A program made the position numbers and the translations under genes. A stretch of 64,000 nt of DNA from assembly GCA_003254925.1 (NCBI GenBank), contig QANZ01046675.1, positions 100,900-164,899 on the forward strand. The letters run 5' to 3'. Under the pieces are notes generated by a model. The model was not told where the DNA came from. It ran no database searches and saw only the letters and a program-made list of their open reading frames with translations. Shown piece after piece: positions 35,401 through 45,934 of this stretch; the first letter of the stretch is position 1, and each line of letters opens with the position of its first letter. The DNA is from Chamaecrista fasciculata (taxonomy: Eukaryota > Streptophyta > Magnoliopsida > Fabales > Fabaceae).

Positions 35401-36091
35401 AAAAAATCCTAGAAACATGTATGACCAATTTTGCCTAAAAAAAACATAAAGGGGCAGCTTGAAATTCACCCCTAGGCCCAAACATTTGGGACCAAAAGTG
35501 TAATTTGACCTTCTCAAACTATCTGTTCATTTTTATTCTTCTTATTTGCACGGACGTACTAAATACACAAACCTCCGCAGCTCTTACAATGTATAATACT
35601 CTATATCCCAACTCAAGTACATCTTTAAGTGTTAATGTTATGGGACACAAACAATAGTTCTTTATAAGATGCCCATTCTTCTCATAAACTTAATGTTATC
35701 TTCAATTTATATATCAAACAAATATGCAAACAAGCTATTTTCCTGAAGTGTCTACTTACATGATTCTCTTCAAGCTTATTTGGGCCAAATATCAGAAGCC
35801 GGGCTTCAGCATCATCAGATGAAAGTCCTATTTCTGAAGTCCTTAGTTTTTCAAACACTTCTTCTAATGGTATCCGCTCCTGAAAAATAGTGACTTGAAA
35901 ATGTTATTCTTCAATAGTGAAAGAAGTTAAGAAAATAGTGACCAGGACGACATATTTTGTATTTTTTTTTTTTTGGCTGAAAGGACATATTTTGTATTAC
36001 TGCCAATATTTGTTGTAAAACTTACCAAATCAATATCCTCTCGGTTGAAATTTTCAGGGTCAAGCAAAGGTCTATCCAATTCCTCAGCCAT
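23456..36091 (-). CDS. AHA10-like: P3A-type H+-ATPase, AHA10/TT13/PH5-like
   Basis: Proton pump, P-type ATPase; AHA10 and petunia PH5 act on vacuolar acidification and proanthocyanidin storage. Exons in transcript order: 36026-36091, 35760-35879, 34589-34687, 33898-34035, 33635-33769, 33139-33318, 32294-32500, 31457-31576, 30926-31045, 30700-30822, 30461-30565, 29752-29896, 28552-28713, 27797-28035, 27417-27449, 27240-27321, 26101-26261, 25208-25381, 24692-24874, 24224-24384, 23456-23552: 2850 nt, 949 aa, full family length. Seen: N-terminus [21 protein letters not shown], phospho-Asp DKTGTLT (D337), GDGVND (594-599), and C-terminal ...SAYTV, the 14-3-3 site with penultimate Thr948. Subfamily call rests on the long N-terminus and the [16 protein letters not shown] region. 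Intron 5 is GC-AG; the exon 14 donor (GTTCAG) is weak. Introns hold at least eleven transposon pieces. Confidence 0.96.
24441..24550. repeat. Identical 36-bp direct repeat in H+-ATPase intron 19
   Basis: 24441-24476 and 24515-24550 are identical (TAGTACCTGAAATATTATTT...AAATAGT). They sit in a degraded 'GGGACTAAAT' type element within the intron 24385-24691. Confidence 0.8.
24924..25156. mobile_element. TIR MITE in H+-ATPase intron 18
   Basis: Left GAGAGTAAAACATACTTTTT and right AAAACTAAGTTTTCTC are inverted with TTAGTCC phrases inside. It fills most of the intron 24875-25207. No clean target duplication seen. Confidence 0.5.
26560..26960 (+). mobile_element. Solo LTR (Ty1-copia-like) in H+-ATPase intron 16
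   Basis: 401 bp bounded by TGTTGAGG and CCCAACA, the TG...CA form with short inverted ends. AAAAAGTCCCACAATG lies just inside the 5' end and TTTTTCTGCTGGGG near the 3' end, both familiar from plant copia LTRs. Flanking 5-mers GTCTG and GTTTG match 4/5. No primer-binding site follows, so it appears to be a solo LTR left by recombination. It lies antisense to the gene in intron 26262-27239. Confidence 0.65.
27575..27724 (+). mobile_element. Au SINE, full length, in H+-ATPase intron 14
   Basis: tRNA-derived head with A box TTGGTGCAACGGTAAGG and B box GGTTCAAATCTTGG, then the Au-specific body (GAAACAG...GCAAAGCAGGG, GCTGCGTAC, ACCCCACCTAGTGGGAGC) and a T-rich end. An imperfect target duplication AATGTTGTTGTACCC / AATGTTTTTGTTACCC flanks it. 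It is antisense to the gene, between exons 14 and 15. Confidence 0.9.
29199..29707. mobile_element. Mutator-like MITE in H+-ATPase intron 12, split by a small MITE
   Basis: Termini GGCCTAAATGCAGAAAATCC and inverse (GGATTTTCTACATTTTATCC on plus). Flanks TTACACATA and TTGTACATA match 7/9. Same family as the cleaner copy at 34080-34501. A 118-bp element (29440-29557) is inserted inside. Confidence 0.68.
29440..29557. mobile_element. 118-bp MITE with GGGCGTGTTTGATT termini
   Basis: Begins GGGCGTGTTTGATTTTG and ends CAAAATCAAACACGCTC; nearly the whole element is one inverted repeat around a short centre. Nested in the MITE above. A second copy is at 62763-62879. Confidence 0.7.
29952..30330. mobile_element. 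Mutator-like MITE with perfect 9-bp duplication, H+-ATPase intron 11
   Basis: 379 bp, GGTAAAAGCACTTTTTTAG to inverse end (AAAAAGGTGTTTTTCC). Flanked by TTGAAATTA on both sides (29943-29951, 30331-30339). Interior phrases (TTTCACATTTTGGTCGATTT) match the copies at 18720 and 61199. Confidence 0.85.
31155..31323. mobile_element. Short Mutator-like MITE, H+-ATPase intron 8
   Basis: 169 bp, GGTCAAAACCTCATTTTGG ... CCAAAATGAGGTTTTGACC, near-perfect inverted termini. Flanks TTTTTGCATA / TTTTTTCATA match 9/10. Confidence 0.8.
31659..32177. mobile_element. Older Mutator-like MITE, H+-ATPase intron 7
   Basis: Left GGTCAAAACATCATTTTGG and right CCAAAATGAAGTTTTGAAC are inverted with a few changes. It shares interior text (GACGATTTCTCTCATACGTG, AGGAAAGAAGATTTTTC) with the element at 45935-46531. 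Target duplication not recognisable. Confidence 0.6.
33469..33606 (-). mobile_element. tRNA-derived SINE in the GC-AG intron of the H+-ATPase gene
   Basis: On the minus strand: GAGGTTGGTCTAAGTGGTAAG (A-box region), GGTCTCGGGTTTAAGAC (B-box region), ending GGGTAACCCCCC then poly-A. A perfect 15-bp duplication ATTCATTCTTAGTTT lies at 33454-33468 and 33607-33621. It is in sense with the gene, with the duplication 13 bp from the GC donor of intron 5 (33319-33634). Not the Au family. Confidence 0.88.
33633..33634 (-). other. GC splice donor of H+-ATPase intron 5
   Basis: Exon 5 ends ...GTTGACCAG and the intron starts GCAAGTG; the next exon starts TCAGCCCTTACTGG after CTACAG. Joining gives [10 protein letters not shown], the conserved pump motif. 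No GT donor nearby keeps the frame. GCAAGT with exon-side CAG is the classic strong context of GC-AG introns. Confidence 0.88.
34080..34501. mobile_element. Mutator-like MITE with perfect 9-bp duplication, H+-ATPase intron 3
   Basis: 422 bp, GGCTAAAATGCACATAACTCC ... inverse end GTTTTATGCATTTTAGCC. Flanked by AAAAGTAAA at 34071-34079 and 34502-34510. Its left duplication begins only 35 bp from exon 4. Confidence 0.87.
34979..35510. mobile_element. Mutator-like MITE with two tandem copies of the GACCTCGTTTGCC module
   Basis: Termini GGCCAAATAACACTTTTAG and CCAAAAGTGTAATTTGACC are inverted. Inside, near 35117 and 35268, a roughly 110-bp module (TTTGACCTCGTTTGCCAATGG ... TTCAAATTTGAAACAAG) occurs twice in the same direction, about 70% alike by eye. 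The flanking 9-mers match only 6/9, so it is older. In H+-ATPase intron 2. Confidence 0.65.
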
Positions 36092-36646
36092 GAAATTGCT
36101 ACATCATGTAGTAAATATATAAGGCAATGATGGCAGGTGTGCATTTTTTGGACTAAATTAAAGGTAGTAGTTGTGTGTGATCACAAAATATCAGCGAGAA
36201 AAAGTTACTACACCATCTAAATTATGTTTAAAACAAATCTACACTAAGCATGCCCTTTGTACTTTATTCTATTAACAAAAAAAAACATGCATTGTTTGAT
36301 GACATTGCACTTAAGGAATAAAGTTATAAAATCATATTTGTCATTAAATTTAAATTAATATCGTCATAAAAATACCAAATCGATTGTAACTACTCTTTCA
36401 GTGACTAAATCTTATAAGTTTATCTTGCAAGGACTAAATTGAAAATCTTATCATATTTTGGGGACTAAATCAGTAATTTACTCTAAGTTTAATAACTTTA
36501 TCACAAAGGCGGCTCCAAGGCTTTGGGAGTTGATAATGGGAAAAGAGAAAAGAGTAAAGATGGAACCCTTAGCACAAAGTTGTAATGTATTAGGATTCTT
36601 GTGTTGAAAGTACAACAGAGCAAATGTTAAATGTAAGGATGGAATA

Positions 36647-36833
36647 ACCAAGCTTGGTTGGTCTAGTGGTTAGCTCACTAGGTCGCTTAAGCTAAATGTC
36701 GGGGGTTCGATCCCCACCTTGTATATGCAGCAACCACTTGGCCAGCGGTAAACCCTTAAATGGAGCTCAGATCCGCGGAGGATTAGTCCTTAGCCCATCA
36801 GGCTAGGGGATACCTTGGGCAACCAAAAAAAAA
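36647..36833 (+). mobile_element. tRNA-derived SINE upstream of the H+-ATPase gene
   Basis: 187 bp: A-box region GGTTGGTCTAGTGGTTAGC, B-box region GGGGGTTCGATCCCC, unrelated body, ends with ACCAAAAAAAAAA. Flanks ATGTAAGGATGGAATA (36631-36646) and ATGTAAGGACGGAATA (36834-36849) match 15/16, indicating a recent insertion. It lies about 0.55 kb 5' of the H+-ATPase ATG, facing away from it. Confidence 0.9.
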
Positions 36834-36849
36834 ATGTAAGGACGGAATA

Positions 36850-39800
36850 CAAAAGGGAAGGAAGATACATTACCAGCTTAACAAATCAACTAAAGTGGGA
36901 TTCACACATTCTAATTATTGTATCCTTAAACCCATTACAAATTTCCATGTCAAAGCAGTGACCTAAAGCTGCATTCACCATGTGCATGTAGTAAATTATA
37001 TTTCCTTTCCTATTTCTACCATACCTTCTATTGAAATTCAATAAGAAAATCTACTGGGTTTGTCCCAAAGTTTTTGCAGATTATAGAACAAACCAAACTG
37101 GAATTCTAAGACAGAAAAAGCTACTTCCATCATAGTTATTGCATTACCATAGATTACCCTTTGCTCAAATCTGTTCCAAACTTCCATAAAAAGATTAAGT
37201 AACTTTTTCCTCCATGACAATGCCCAATTACAAAGAGTCCAGATCCTATGTAATTGTAGAAGTCAACAAAGTGGAGGGATTAAAAGGCATGGTTTCACTT
37301 AAGTGAAACGATTTGTTTCACGTACAGAGAAATTCAGAGGCTTCAGTCACAGAGGATACAATTGGGAAAGTCCACATATTGGGAAGCCATGCTTATTAAA
37401 ATACTTACTTGGAGGAAAAGTAGGAGGCCCCAGATAAGAAGTAAAGCAAGAGGAAAGAAGAAAATATTGAAAAGCTTCACCTCGCTTTTTATCAAACAGG
37501 TTGTGGGCACTGTGTGGTAGTGAGCAGAAGAAGAAGATGATGATCAGGAAATCCATGGAAGAGAGATGATGATGGTGGTGGCGGTGGCCCATGAACATCA
37601 AGGAGTTCATCAATAATGTTAGTTCCATTAATTAGCAAATTAAATCTTTGTGTGTTTCTTGGTAGTTTTGACTGTTTTCTAACAGTCCTGTGTTGGATGA
37701 GTGAGGTTCCACTGAAACTACATTTCTTGGCGCCAAATCTCAGCCATGTTTATAATTCTGGATTTTGGAATATTAGACGAAAGATGGCCCAAAGAAACCG
37801 GAAGGGAATTAAGTACATTCGTTTAAACTTTAAACTACCTTTCAAAAACCTGTGTTTTCCAACCTAACGTTCACCATTTCTTTGTATGGGCTAATGTTTG
37901 TTCAAATTATGATTATCTTTATGCATTTTTCATAACCAATTAATCATAAAAAAGTAGTCTCGTTAATTTCACTGTTGTTTGTTGCCATGGCTGTCAAAAC
38001 TCAAAAGGATTGGATTCAAATTTTATTAAAGAAAAAACTTATTATTTGGTTCTGTATGTCATTATACTTCCAATAATTTGCTCCCTAAACAATGGACATG
38101 TACTTTAATTTGTAGTTTTTGAATAATTACAAGCGTTAACTAGTTAGTATCTAAAATCTTTTTACATTACCTAAACTCGTAATGTGATTATTAAATCCAC
38201 ATGTGCCACCATTAAATATTAATGTCAAATATACAAAAAGTGAGAAGAATGATCACGATGAATCTTAGTCTCCATTATTTTCTCTAATTTTTACAATTAC
38301 AACAGCTAGTGTTCAAGAACATTGTCATTTGTCACTATTAGAGTTCATATTTTATCTGATTTTCTTTCTTTACGATCACAATAAATCTCAATTTCAGTCT
38401 CACCATTATTATTTGTCTAAACCTAGTGGAAATAATAGCTTTAATTCAAGTTTAAATTTGATGTTTCAGCTAATTAAGATGCTATAGTGCCATTTGACGA
38501 AGTCACATCAACAACTAATATTCATATTATAATGTTAGCTACCAGATAACGTCTAGAGGATTAAATAGTTAATAATTGTGAAAAATTAAGGATTGAGTCA
38601 TCTATCTCCATTTTTCCGAGACTAAATTGTTAACTCAATAAAAATTAAAAAAACAAATAATAATTTTTTTTCTTTATCAAATAGTACCAAAGGAAAATAA
38701 ATTAATATTTATGGAAAAAAAGTCCAAAATATAAAAATAAGTCATAAATTAATCTGTCCATTTTATACGCTCTAGATAAAGTTAACATATGGACAATTTC
38801 TTCTGTTCTTATAATCCATTTCAAAACTTTTGTTTGGTTTGGTTTACAATTATAGATACTTGATTTATTTTGAAAGTATATCATTGTGCCTAACACGTGG
38901 CGTATTTGACGCTCATAAGACACATATTTATAAGTTTTAGAATATAAAATTAATTTTTTGTAACAATAGAAAACAAAATAACATATATAACGTATATTAT
39001 GAATAGATATTGTAATTTTTAAAGTCTTCATAAAAATTTATAAATTTTTAATTATTTATATATAAAAATATGTGTTGTGTTGTGTCATGTCCTGTAATTT
39101 TAAGATTTTGGTATTTAGATGTGTCTATATCTATGTTCGTGTCAGCATCTATACTTCATATGAAAAAATGAGCTTACTTTTGTAAACTTTGAAATTTGAA
39201 GATGGTGAGAAAAATGCTTAAACAAACCAGATTTTACCAATATAATTTGTAAAGATGTACAAATAACAAATTGAGTTGAAATTACTGACTTCCTTATTAT
39301 ATTATTAATGTTATTCTCTTTTTTCTGTAAATTTAATGTTGTTTTTATTTTAATATAATGGAAGACTTTAGATAAGTTGAGTTTCAGAGACTTTTCAAGA
39401 CTAAGAAATGTTTTAAGTTTGATGAGCACTTACAAAAATACTTACAAATCACTTACTAATAAGAATTTTATATCAACATTGAAAATAAAATTCATAATTT
39501 TGTAGATTATGCAACTCTTTATTAAATTAACCAACCTTTGGTGGTAAATTTAATGTTGTTTTTAGGTGTTCCATTCCTGGCTAAAAAAAAAATAATTTAA
39601 TGTTGTTTTCATTATCACTATAAATGTACCAAAAATTCAAACCAAATCTACTTTCCTAACCATGTACCTAACAAGAAAAGAGAAGAAATTTGATAGTCTT
39701 TCTAAATGGTGCATTTAATTTATTAGTTAAAAAAATATTTTTTAAGTTTTGAGAAAAAAAAAGCATTTAACATTATAAATATTTGGTATTTTTCAAAAAT

Positions 39801-41290
39801 ATATATTATTTTAATTAGTATTTTAAACTGATTAAAAAAATTCTAATTAAATTAAATTATTCCTTTAGATGTCATGAGTATAGATGACTAGTGACATCCA
39901 TGTCTCTTCTCAAGCCCCACATTATTGATTAATTCACGTGGTGGTTGGTTGGCTAATGGCTATGCAAAATAAGTGGCTCATAACCTAAATTTGATTTAAA
40001 ACAGAAAAACATAAGAAAATTGTGTCTTTTTTTTTCCTTGAAACATAATTGATTCGAAAGCAAGGCAAAATCAAGTACAATATAAATGAAAACAAAGTAA
40101 AAATAGTCCATTCCTCCTTAGCATAAACAACAATACTAGACAAAATATCAATTGACGAAGGTGGGGAGTTTACAACCCATTCAAGAGGGACTCATCATCG
40201 TTTTAGACTAATTGGTAAAATAATCAATTGCCAAATTAGCAGATATAGGGATCCAACTAAAACTACAACTATCTAAAAAATAAGAAACATAAATAAAATC
40301 ATTTAAAAGAAACAAACTCTTCCAAACAGGAAGGCAGACAATTCAAATAGTTGTTCTAAAAAAAGACATAAACAGACTCAAAACAACAATAATAAAATAA
40401 TAAAACGAAACGACGCCGTATAAGTGTATCTTCTTATTACAAGGGAAAAACAATTTCAACAATCTTAGTAGTAATTCAAATTCATCTTAAGTAATGTCAC
40501 GTGAATGGGGGTTTTCATTTTACACCTCATAGGTATTAAAGTACTCTTAAATACTTCTTTTACCAAATATTTAAACATGAATATAGTACGTGTAGACTAT
40601 TCTTTTTGTTAAGTACAGTTCTTGTTTATCTTTATCTTTCATGAAATATAAGCTCTATTATGCTCAAATCACAAAAGGATATGAAAATCTTTCATCTTGA
40701 TCTTGTTGAGATGTGACAGACAGGTATTGAAAACTTGATTGTAAGAATTAAGAGCTTGACTAGTTGTTGTGTTGGTAAACATCAAGAATCAAATCAACGG
40801 TATTGATTCTTTGCATGAAATGAATAATGATAGACATTCATTTATAACAATCCGAATGTGAGTGAATCTTGAGAGGCCACTATACATTACTTTTTTTTTT
40901 TTTTTTNNNNNNNNNNNNNNNNNTTTTTTTTTTTTTTTTATCAAAAGTATAATCTTACAAGAATTTATAAATAATTATATTTTTTTATTGATAAATTGTT
41001 TCAAGGTTTATATTTTTGTATTAAAATAAACATTAAACTTTTTAATCATCAGACACAGATCTCAAAATATGATTATAAATAAATTTCATAACAATTTTCT
41101 TAATTAAATAAAACCAAATAAACATCAATTGTCCACGTGCTGTACATTGTACAACTGTTTTTGGTAATAGAAAATGCGATACAGAATTTATGATCATGAT
41201 TATGATATAGAGAGGGTTGACCAACAACTTGAACCTTAGAGTTAGGGTTAAAATTTTATTAATTAGCATTCTTTCTATAATTAATGAAGA
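36850..41290. other. Long intergenic stretch, no confident gene
   Basis: AT-rich with degraded 'GGACTAAAT' type elements (about 36370-36490 and 38020-38650). A His-rich minus-strand frame with a hydrophobic start at 37347-37628 is not supported as a gene. An assembly gap lies at 40907-40923. No intact transposase or plant gene recognised. Confidence 0.4.
40891..40939. other. Assembly gap inside a poly-T run (N at 40907-40923)
   Basis: Seventeen N between two T-tracts of about 16 bases each; likely a homopolymer or poly-T tail of a retroposon that failed to assemble. Confidence 0.95.
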
Positions 41291-41420
41291 CACGTGGCAC
41301 TTGGTATGTTGGGCTGGGCTTGCAATGAAACCCAGCCCATTCCAGTGGGCTTGGACACTGAAAGAGCATAATGCCTAAGGCCTGCATTGGCCCAATAAGC
41401 CACAAAAGTTAGAGCCCAAA
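41291..41420. promoter_or_regulatory. Orphan promoter-like cluster: G-box plus site II (TGGGCY) motifs
   Basis: CACGTGGC at 41291 is followed by TTGGGCTGGGCTTG (41309), CCCAGCCCA (41331), GTGGGCTT (41346), TGGCCCAAT (41388) and AGCCCAAA (41413). TGGGCY/RGCCCA site II elements and G-boxes are typical of plant promoters for growth genes. No gene with a recognisable product starts nearby on either strand. GC content is clearly above the surroundings. Confidence 0.4.
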
Positions 41421-42498
41421 CTCAGACAGTGAAACCCGACCTCAGACCCGCTCCGAACCGAGATCCAGACCCGGATGGCTGTAAAAATTTACTAGGAATT
41501 TTTTTTGCCTGAAAAAAATTTACTAAGATTAAACAAAACATCTAAATTGGTGTCAATCTTTAATGATATATCTCTCTTTTGAAAGTCTTAACTATCCATA
41601 CAATAAGAGATTTCAAATAAAAGAAATTGAATCTTAGCAATTCAATTTTTTTTAGCATTTCAAATTCATAGATTCTTGGAAACCACTATCCAAAGACAAA
41701 GTAAATGAACTTGAAGATGGGGGATTTAACCATCATGACCATGGAGTAAAGTAGTTCAGACATGAGATCCTCTAAAGTTTAAAATCTGTAAAATTTTGGT
41801 GAAATCCTATGTCTAAGAATAGAAATTCAAGTACTAAAACACAATTTCTAACGTTAGAAAATGAAACTTCATGAGTATTGAAGTTAAAGGATTTACACTC
41901 AAGAGAGATAAAATTCACTTTAGTGATCTCTAACTCAAGGATATGTTTCTAATTATTGGCTCAGGAATACTGTCTGATTTTTATTTAAAAAGAAAAAAGA
42001 TCTACACTTGATTTCTAAGATAAAAATTCAACACTAGACCAAGAAAATCAAAATATGATTCACACTTACCCTTTTTAAAGTCATCGCTCCCATCAAAAGA
42101 ATCAATTTCACCTATTTTCTGATGTATGTGTAAAGTTTATGTGCTCTATACTTATCTGAACAGTAGAGTAACCAAAATTTCAACTTCCATAGAAAATAAA
42201 GGAATGAAAATTCTAGTTGCTTGAACTCTACTGCTCAAGTACAAGATTGAAATAGCTGAAGAGCAAGGCAACTTGTGACACAATCCTGGAAATGCATTGT
42301 ATGAAGATGAATGTTATATAAAAGATTATGAAGTCAAACCTTGTTGAAGAAGTAAGGCATATTAGTCATTATCTTCTCCTAGTTTTCATTTATTGTTTTC
42401 TCCCCATTTCAATACCACAACTGAAGGCAAATGTATTATGGCAATTTTGATTCCATTTTTCAAAACTAATTTTTTTTTAGAATAGTTCTTAAAATTAG

Positions 42499-42552
42499 TG
42501 GGAGCCTCCCCAGACTCCACCTAGTGGGAGCTTCGTGCACTGGGTCGCTCTT
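42499..42552 (+). mobile_element. 5'-truncated Au SINE (54 bp) with perfect 15-bp target duplication
   Basis: Only the 3' end of Au is present (ACTCCACCTAGTGGGAGC, TTCGTGCACTGGGTCGC). AGTTCTTAAAATTAG is repeated exactly at 42484-42498 and 42553-42567, so this is a genuine truncated insertion and not a decayed full copy. Confidence 0.9.
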
Positions 42553-42825
42553 AGTTCTTAAAATTAGTTTCAAAAAAAAAAAATTAAAAATATCTATTCA
42601 ATAAACTAATTTTAAAAATTGTTTTTAAAAATCTAAAACCTCAAAAACTTGTTTGAAAACTTTGTTTAAAACAATAGTTGCTAAAGATGGATTAGGGACT
42701 TAGTTGCATGAAAAATTATTCCTGGAGGCTAAGTCAAATGAAAATTTCCTTTATAAAGACCTAAATAAAAAGGAAAAATGTTTAGCCCACTTAAAATTGA
42801 ATTTTTTCCGAGAGATTAAATGAAA

Positions 42826-43045
42826 GGAAAAAACTTATATCAAGTTCCTTATATTCTTGCTATCAAGTTCCTCCAATCACAAGTTTTAATTACATTCTCT
42901 CTCTTCAATAATTAGTCATGCAAAAAGTGGTGTTTAATATTCTTTCTCTATCATGATTGGTCATGTATAAAATTTTTGTCACGTGCCAAATGTCGATTGG
43001 AGAATTTGATAACAAGGATATAAGGAACTTGATATAAGTTTTGCC
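42826..43045. mobile_element. TIR MITE with about 48-bp termini
   Basis: Left GGAAAAAACTTATATCAAG and right CTTGATATAAGTTTTGCC are inverted, extending through TTCCTTATATTCTTG and GTTCCTCCAATC. GG...CC ends as in the other elements, but no target duplication found. Confidence 0.6.
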
Positions 43046-43264
43046 CCAGCTTTTAAAATCCAGAACAACTTTAAATTTTTTTCTATTTTTTAAGTTTTAA
43101 AAATCATATTTAGTTTTTTTAATTTTAAAAGCAGACTTTAAAAAATAAGTTATCAAACAGAATTTTCTACTTTATTATTTTGACAAACAAAAAACTATTT
43201 TTAGAAATAGAAACCAACAAGGCCCATGGCTTCTAAAGGTAGTGCTCACAAGGCAAATGATGTG

Positions 43265-43381
43265 TTTTTTTTTTAACAGAAAAATTTAGGTGAGTTGGGT
43301 CCCGGAGGCTCACTAAGATCGGAATCGAACTCACAACCTTGTGGGTTATGAGTCGACTAATTACCAACTGGACCAACCTTT
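43265..43381 (-). mobile_element. tRNA-derived SINE, internally shortened
   Basis: Minus strand: AAGGTTGGTCCAGTTGGTAA, then ACAAGGTTGTGAGTTCGATTCC, then CTCACCTAAATTTTTCTG and poly-A. Same family as 56479-56666 but lacking about 70 bp of the middle. Target duplication not clear. Confidence 0.75.
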
Positions 43382-45934
43382 GTATATGCATTTCCAATTG
43401 CATCTTATTATATTGTTTGTAATTTAGAAAAGATATCCAACTTCCTGGAACTTCCTTTCATATTTGAAGAAACATTGTGCCCACTCTTGGGGCAATGGAT
43501 CCTCTGTAGTGCGGTGTGGCGAGGACCAATGGCGTGACACCACGTGGACACTAACCGTTAATATCTTGATACTTCTGATTTGATTTTTTAAAAAAACAAA
43601 GATCCACACTAATACAACGCCTTCTTGGTTTATGGGAAGAATGGTAACTTTCAATTTGGACTTACTCTATTCAATGAACTGATGAGCTCCACAACTTAGG
43701 AATTTGGTCAATAAAGGGAAGGGAAGAGAAAAGCACTAACCTAACGTCCTAACCCCCATTACCCTCCCTTCTTTTCTGCTCCAGATAAAGATCAAGAACG
43801 CCCAATATCTTTTTTCAACTTTTAAGGTTAACAAGGAATTAAGCAAATCCCACAAACACTTGCACTAAGTGAGTTTTATAACAGCTAGTATTTTGTATAA
43901 TTATTAATTAAAACATTAGAAGGGTTTTTAGTAGATTTGTCAAAATAAGTTCAACCCGATGGATGGTTTGTTCAACTCGCAAAAATGACGAGTTGGGTTG
44001 ATGAAATTTTGATTTACCAAAGATTATAACTCCTATGAGTTATTTCACCTGATCTACATCTCGTGGTGAGCCAACGTGCAAATTAGTAGGTCGAATAGGG
44101 AGAATCTCGGTTCACCATGAAATATGGCTCGCGTGAATTACAACCCTTGGTGATATCCCAATAGGCTCACTTGACACCTTTAGTTTTTAATGGTGTAATG
44201 GTGTATTGATGTTGCTATAGTGTGATGAAATCATTCATAGATTTAAAAAGAAGCAATGGATTTTTAATACTCATTATATTGTAACAGGAAATGGATCGTG
44301 GAAAATTTCCCAACTTTCTCTCATATAAATATTACGAATTTACAATAACAGCACACATGTTCAGTACTAAACATATCTTACATACATATGTTTGTCGAAG
44401 TATGCATGTAACAGAAGAACCATATCTTCTAGATCAAGATTATATACGATCTACACTTGATTTGGCCCAAAAAAAGGCTAAATTAGGAAAGATGATCTAG
44501 ATTCTGGCACCAAATCAAAAACATCTCTGTTTAAGGGGAAAATGTCTCCTAAAGATCTAAATCAATATTATGCTTAGATTCCAAACTTTAGAGCAGTCAT
44601 CAAAAGCTGGAAGCTAACCTTCAAATCTCCACCAAAACTGAAGAATATCATTTGACTAGTTATCAATGAATCGACCAAGCTCCTATTGACCTGCACATCT
44701 CATCCTTCTCTAGGCGAGGAAATTTTTTTATTTAAACTTAATTTAAAAAAAGATAGTCATAATAAACCATTAAAAAAAATATATTATGTGTAACAGATCC
44801 CTCTGAAAAGCGAGTTTAACAAGTTTAAATGTCTTTCTGGTGATTAGTTAAGTTTATCTAGCTTAGAAAAATGGGGTTTACCTTAGAATCTTTCAATTTC
44901 AGGGTATTCGATCACATACATAGAAATTATGAGTAACATCTTCAAAGCCTAATAGCTATAATTATTTTCTCTAATCCTAAAATTAACATTGATCTATGTC
45001 ACTAACCATATCCTTCATTTCCTGTTTCCCTTAAGTCCTCTGCCATATAGAATAACTAGAGAAATTTTGGCTTTACATTGACAATAGATGAAAGAGAATA
45101 TCATGAACTATGAAGCACATTCACTTCATTTGGAAAGAGTGTCGTTGTGTCTGTGTCTGACGTGTGTCAATATTTGACATATGTATGACATGATACAACA
45201 CGTGCTCAACATATGTTTATGTGTCAAACTTTAAAATCATTTTTTTACATCTCCAACACAATGAAAAATAGAAAAATTGACACATACGACATATTTCACA
45301 AATCAGCATTATAATTTCTGAAGTTTTTATCAAGATTTATGTATATATATGTTGTGTCTTGTATCGTTTCATGTAATTTTAACAATTTAACATATTAATA
45401 TGTCTATGTTCGTGTCATGTCTCAATTCCGTGTCTATATTTCATAAATCATGAGAAAAGTAAATCCAAAAGATTTCCATCCACCAACCTAATCAAGCAAG
45501 CTTCATAGAAGGATATTGGGTTAAAAAAATGAGATAGTATCTCTAGGACATGCCTAATTAATATTAGCAGCTCCTCCGAATCCATTATAAGTTAGGACAA
45601 ATTCTGCATTCTATATATATTATATTATAAAACTGTCATTAATGGATAAATTTCAAAACGAACAGCTGGCCACAAAAACAGAAGATGATGTTGGGACATG
45701 GTAACACAAGCCAAATGTAGAATCCAACCAAACCTTTGATCCACCTAGGAGTTGAGGTAAGCTTGCCGGGTCCTTGTTCCCATAGTTAAACACTTTGTGC
45801 TTTGTCTGGATTACACCACTTCCCTCTTTTCATGCTCACCTTTGCCACTTTTCTAATTCACCTTCCTCGTTTTCCTACTTCACCCAACTTAAGTTACATT
45901 GGAAACACAAGAAGCAATTCATTATTTTATTTAA
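43382..45934. other. Intergenic, no gene seen
   Basis: AT-rich sequence without a convincing reading frame. Short hypothetical frames near 43424-43654 (-) and 44291-44500 (+) lack recognisable domains. Nothing else identified. Confidence 0.4.

Noticed and set aside
36647..36720. tRNA-like sequence with A and B boxes
   Set aside because: No intact cloverleaf or acceptor pairing; the poly-A end and 15/16-bp flanking duplication show it is a SINE head. The same reasoning applies at 27575, 33469, 43265, 50209 and 56479.
37347..37628. Minus-strand 93-codon frame with a His run and hydrophobic segment (MDFLIIIFFFCSLPHSAHN)
   Set aside because: It looks superficially like a secreted peptide precursor, but it has no known peptide motif, no clear promoter and lies next to repeats. 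Not supported as a gene.
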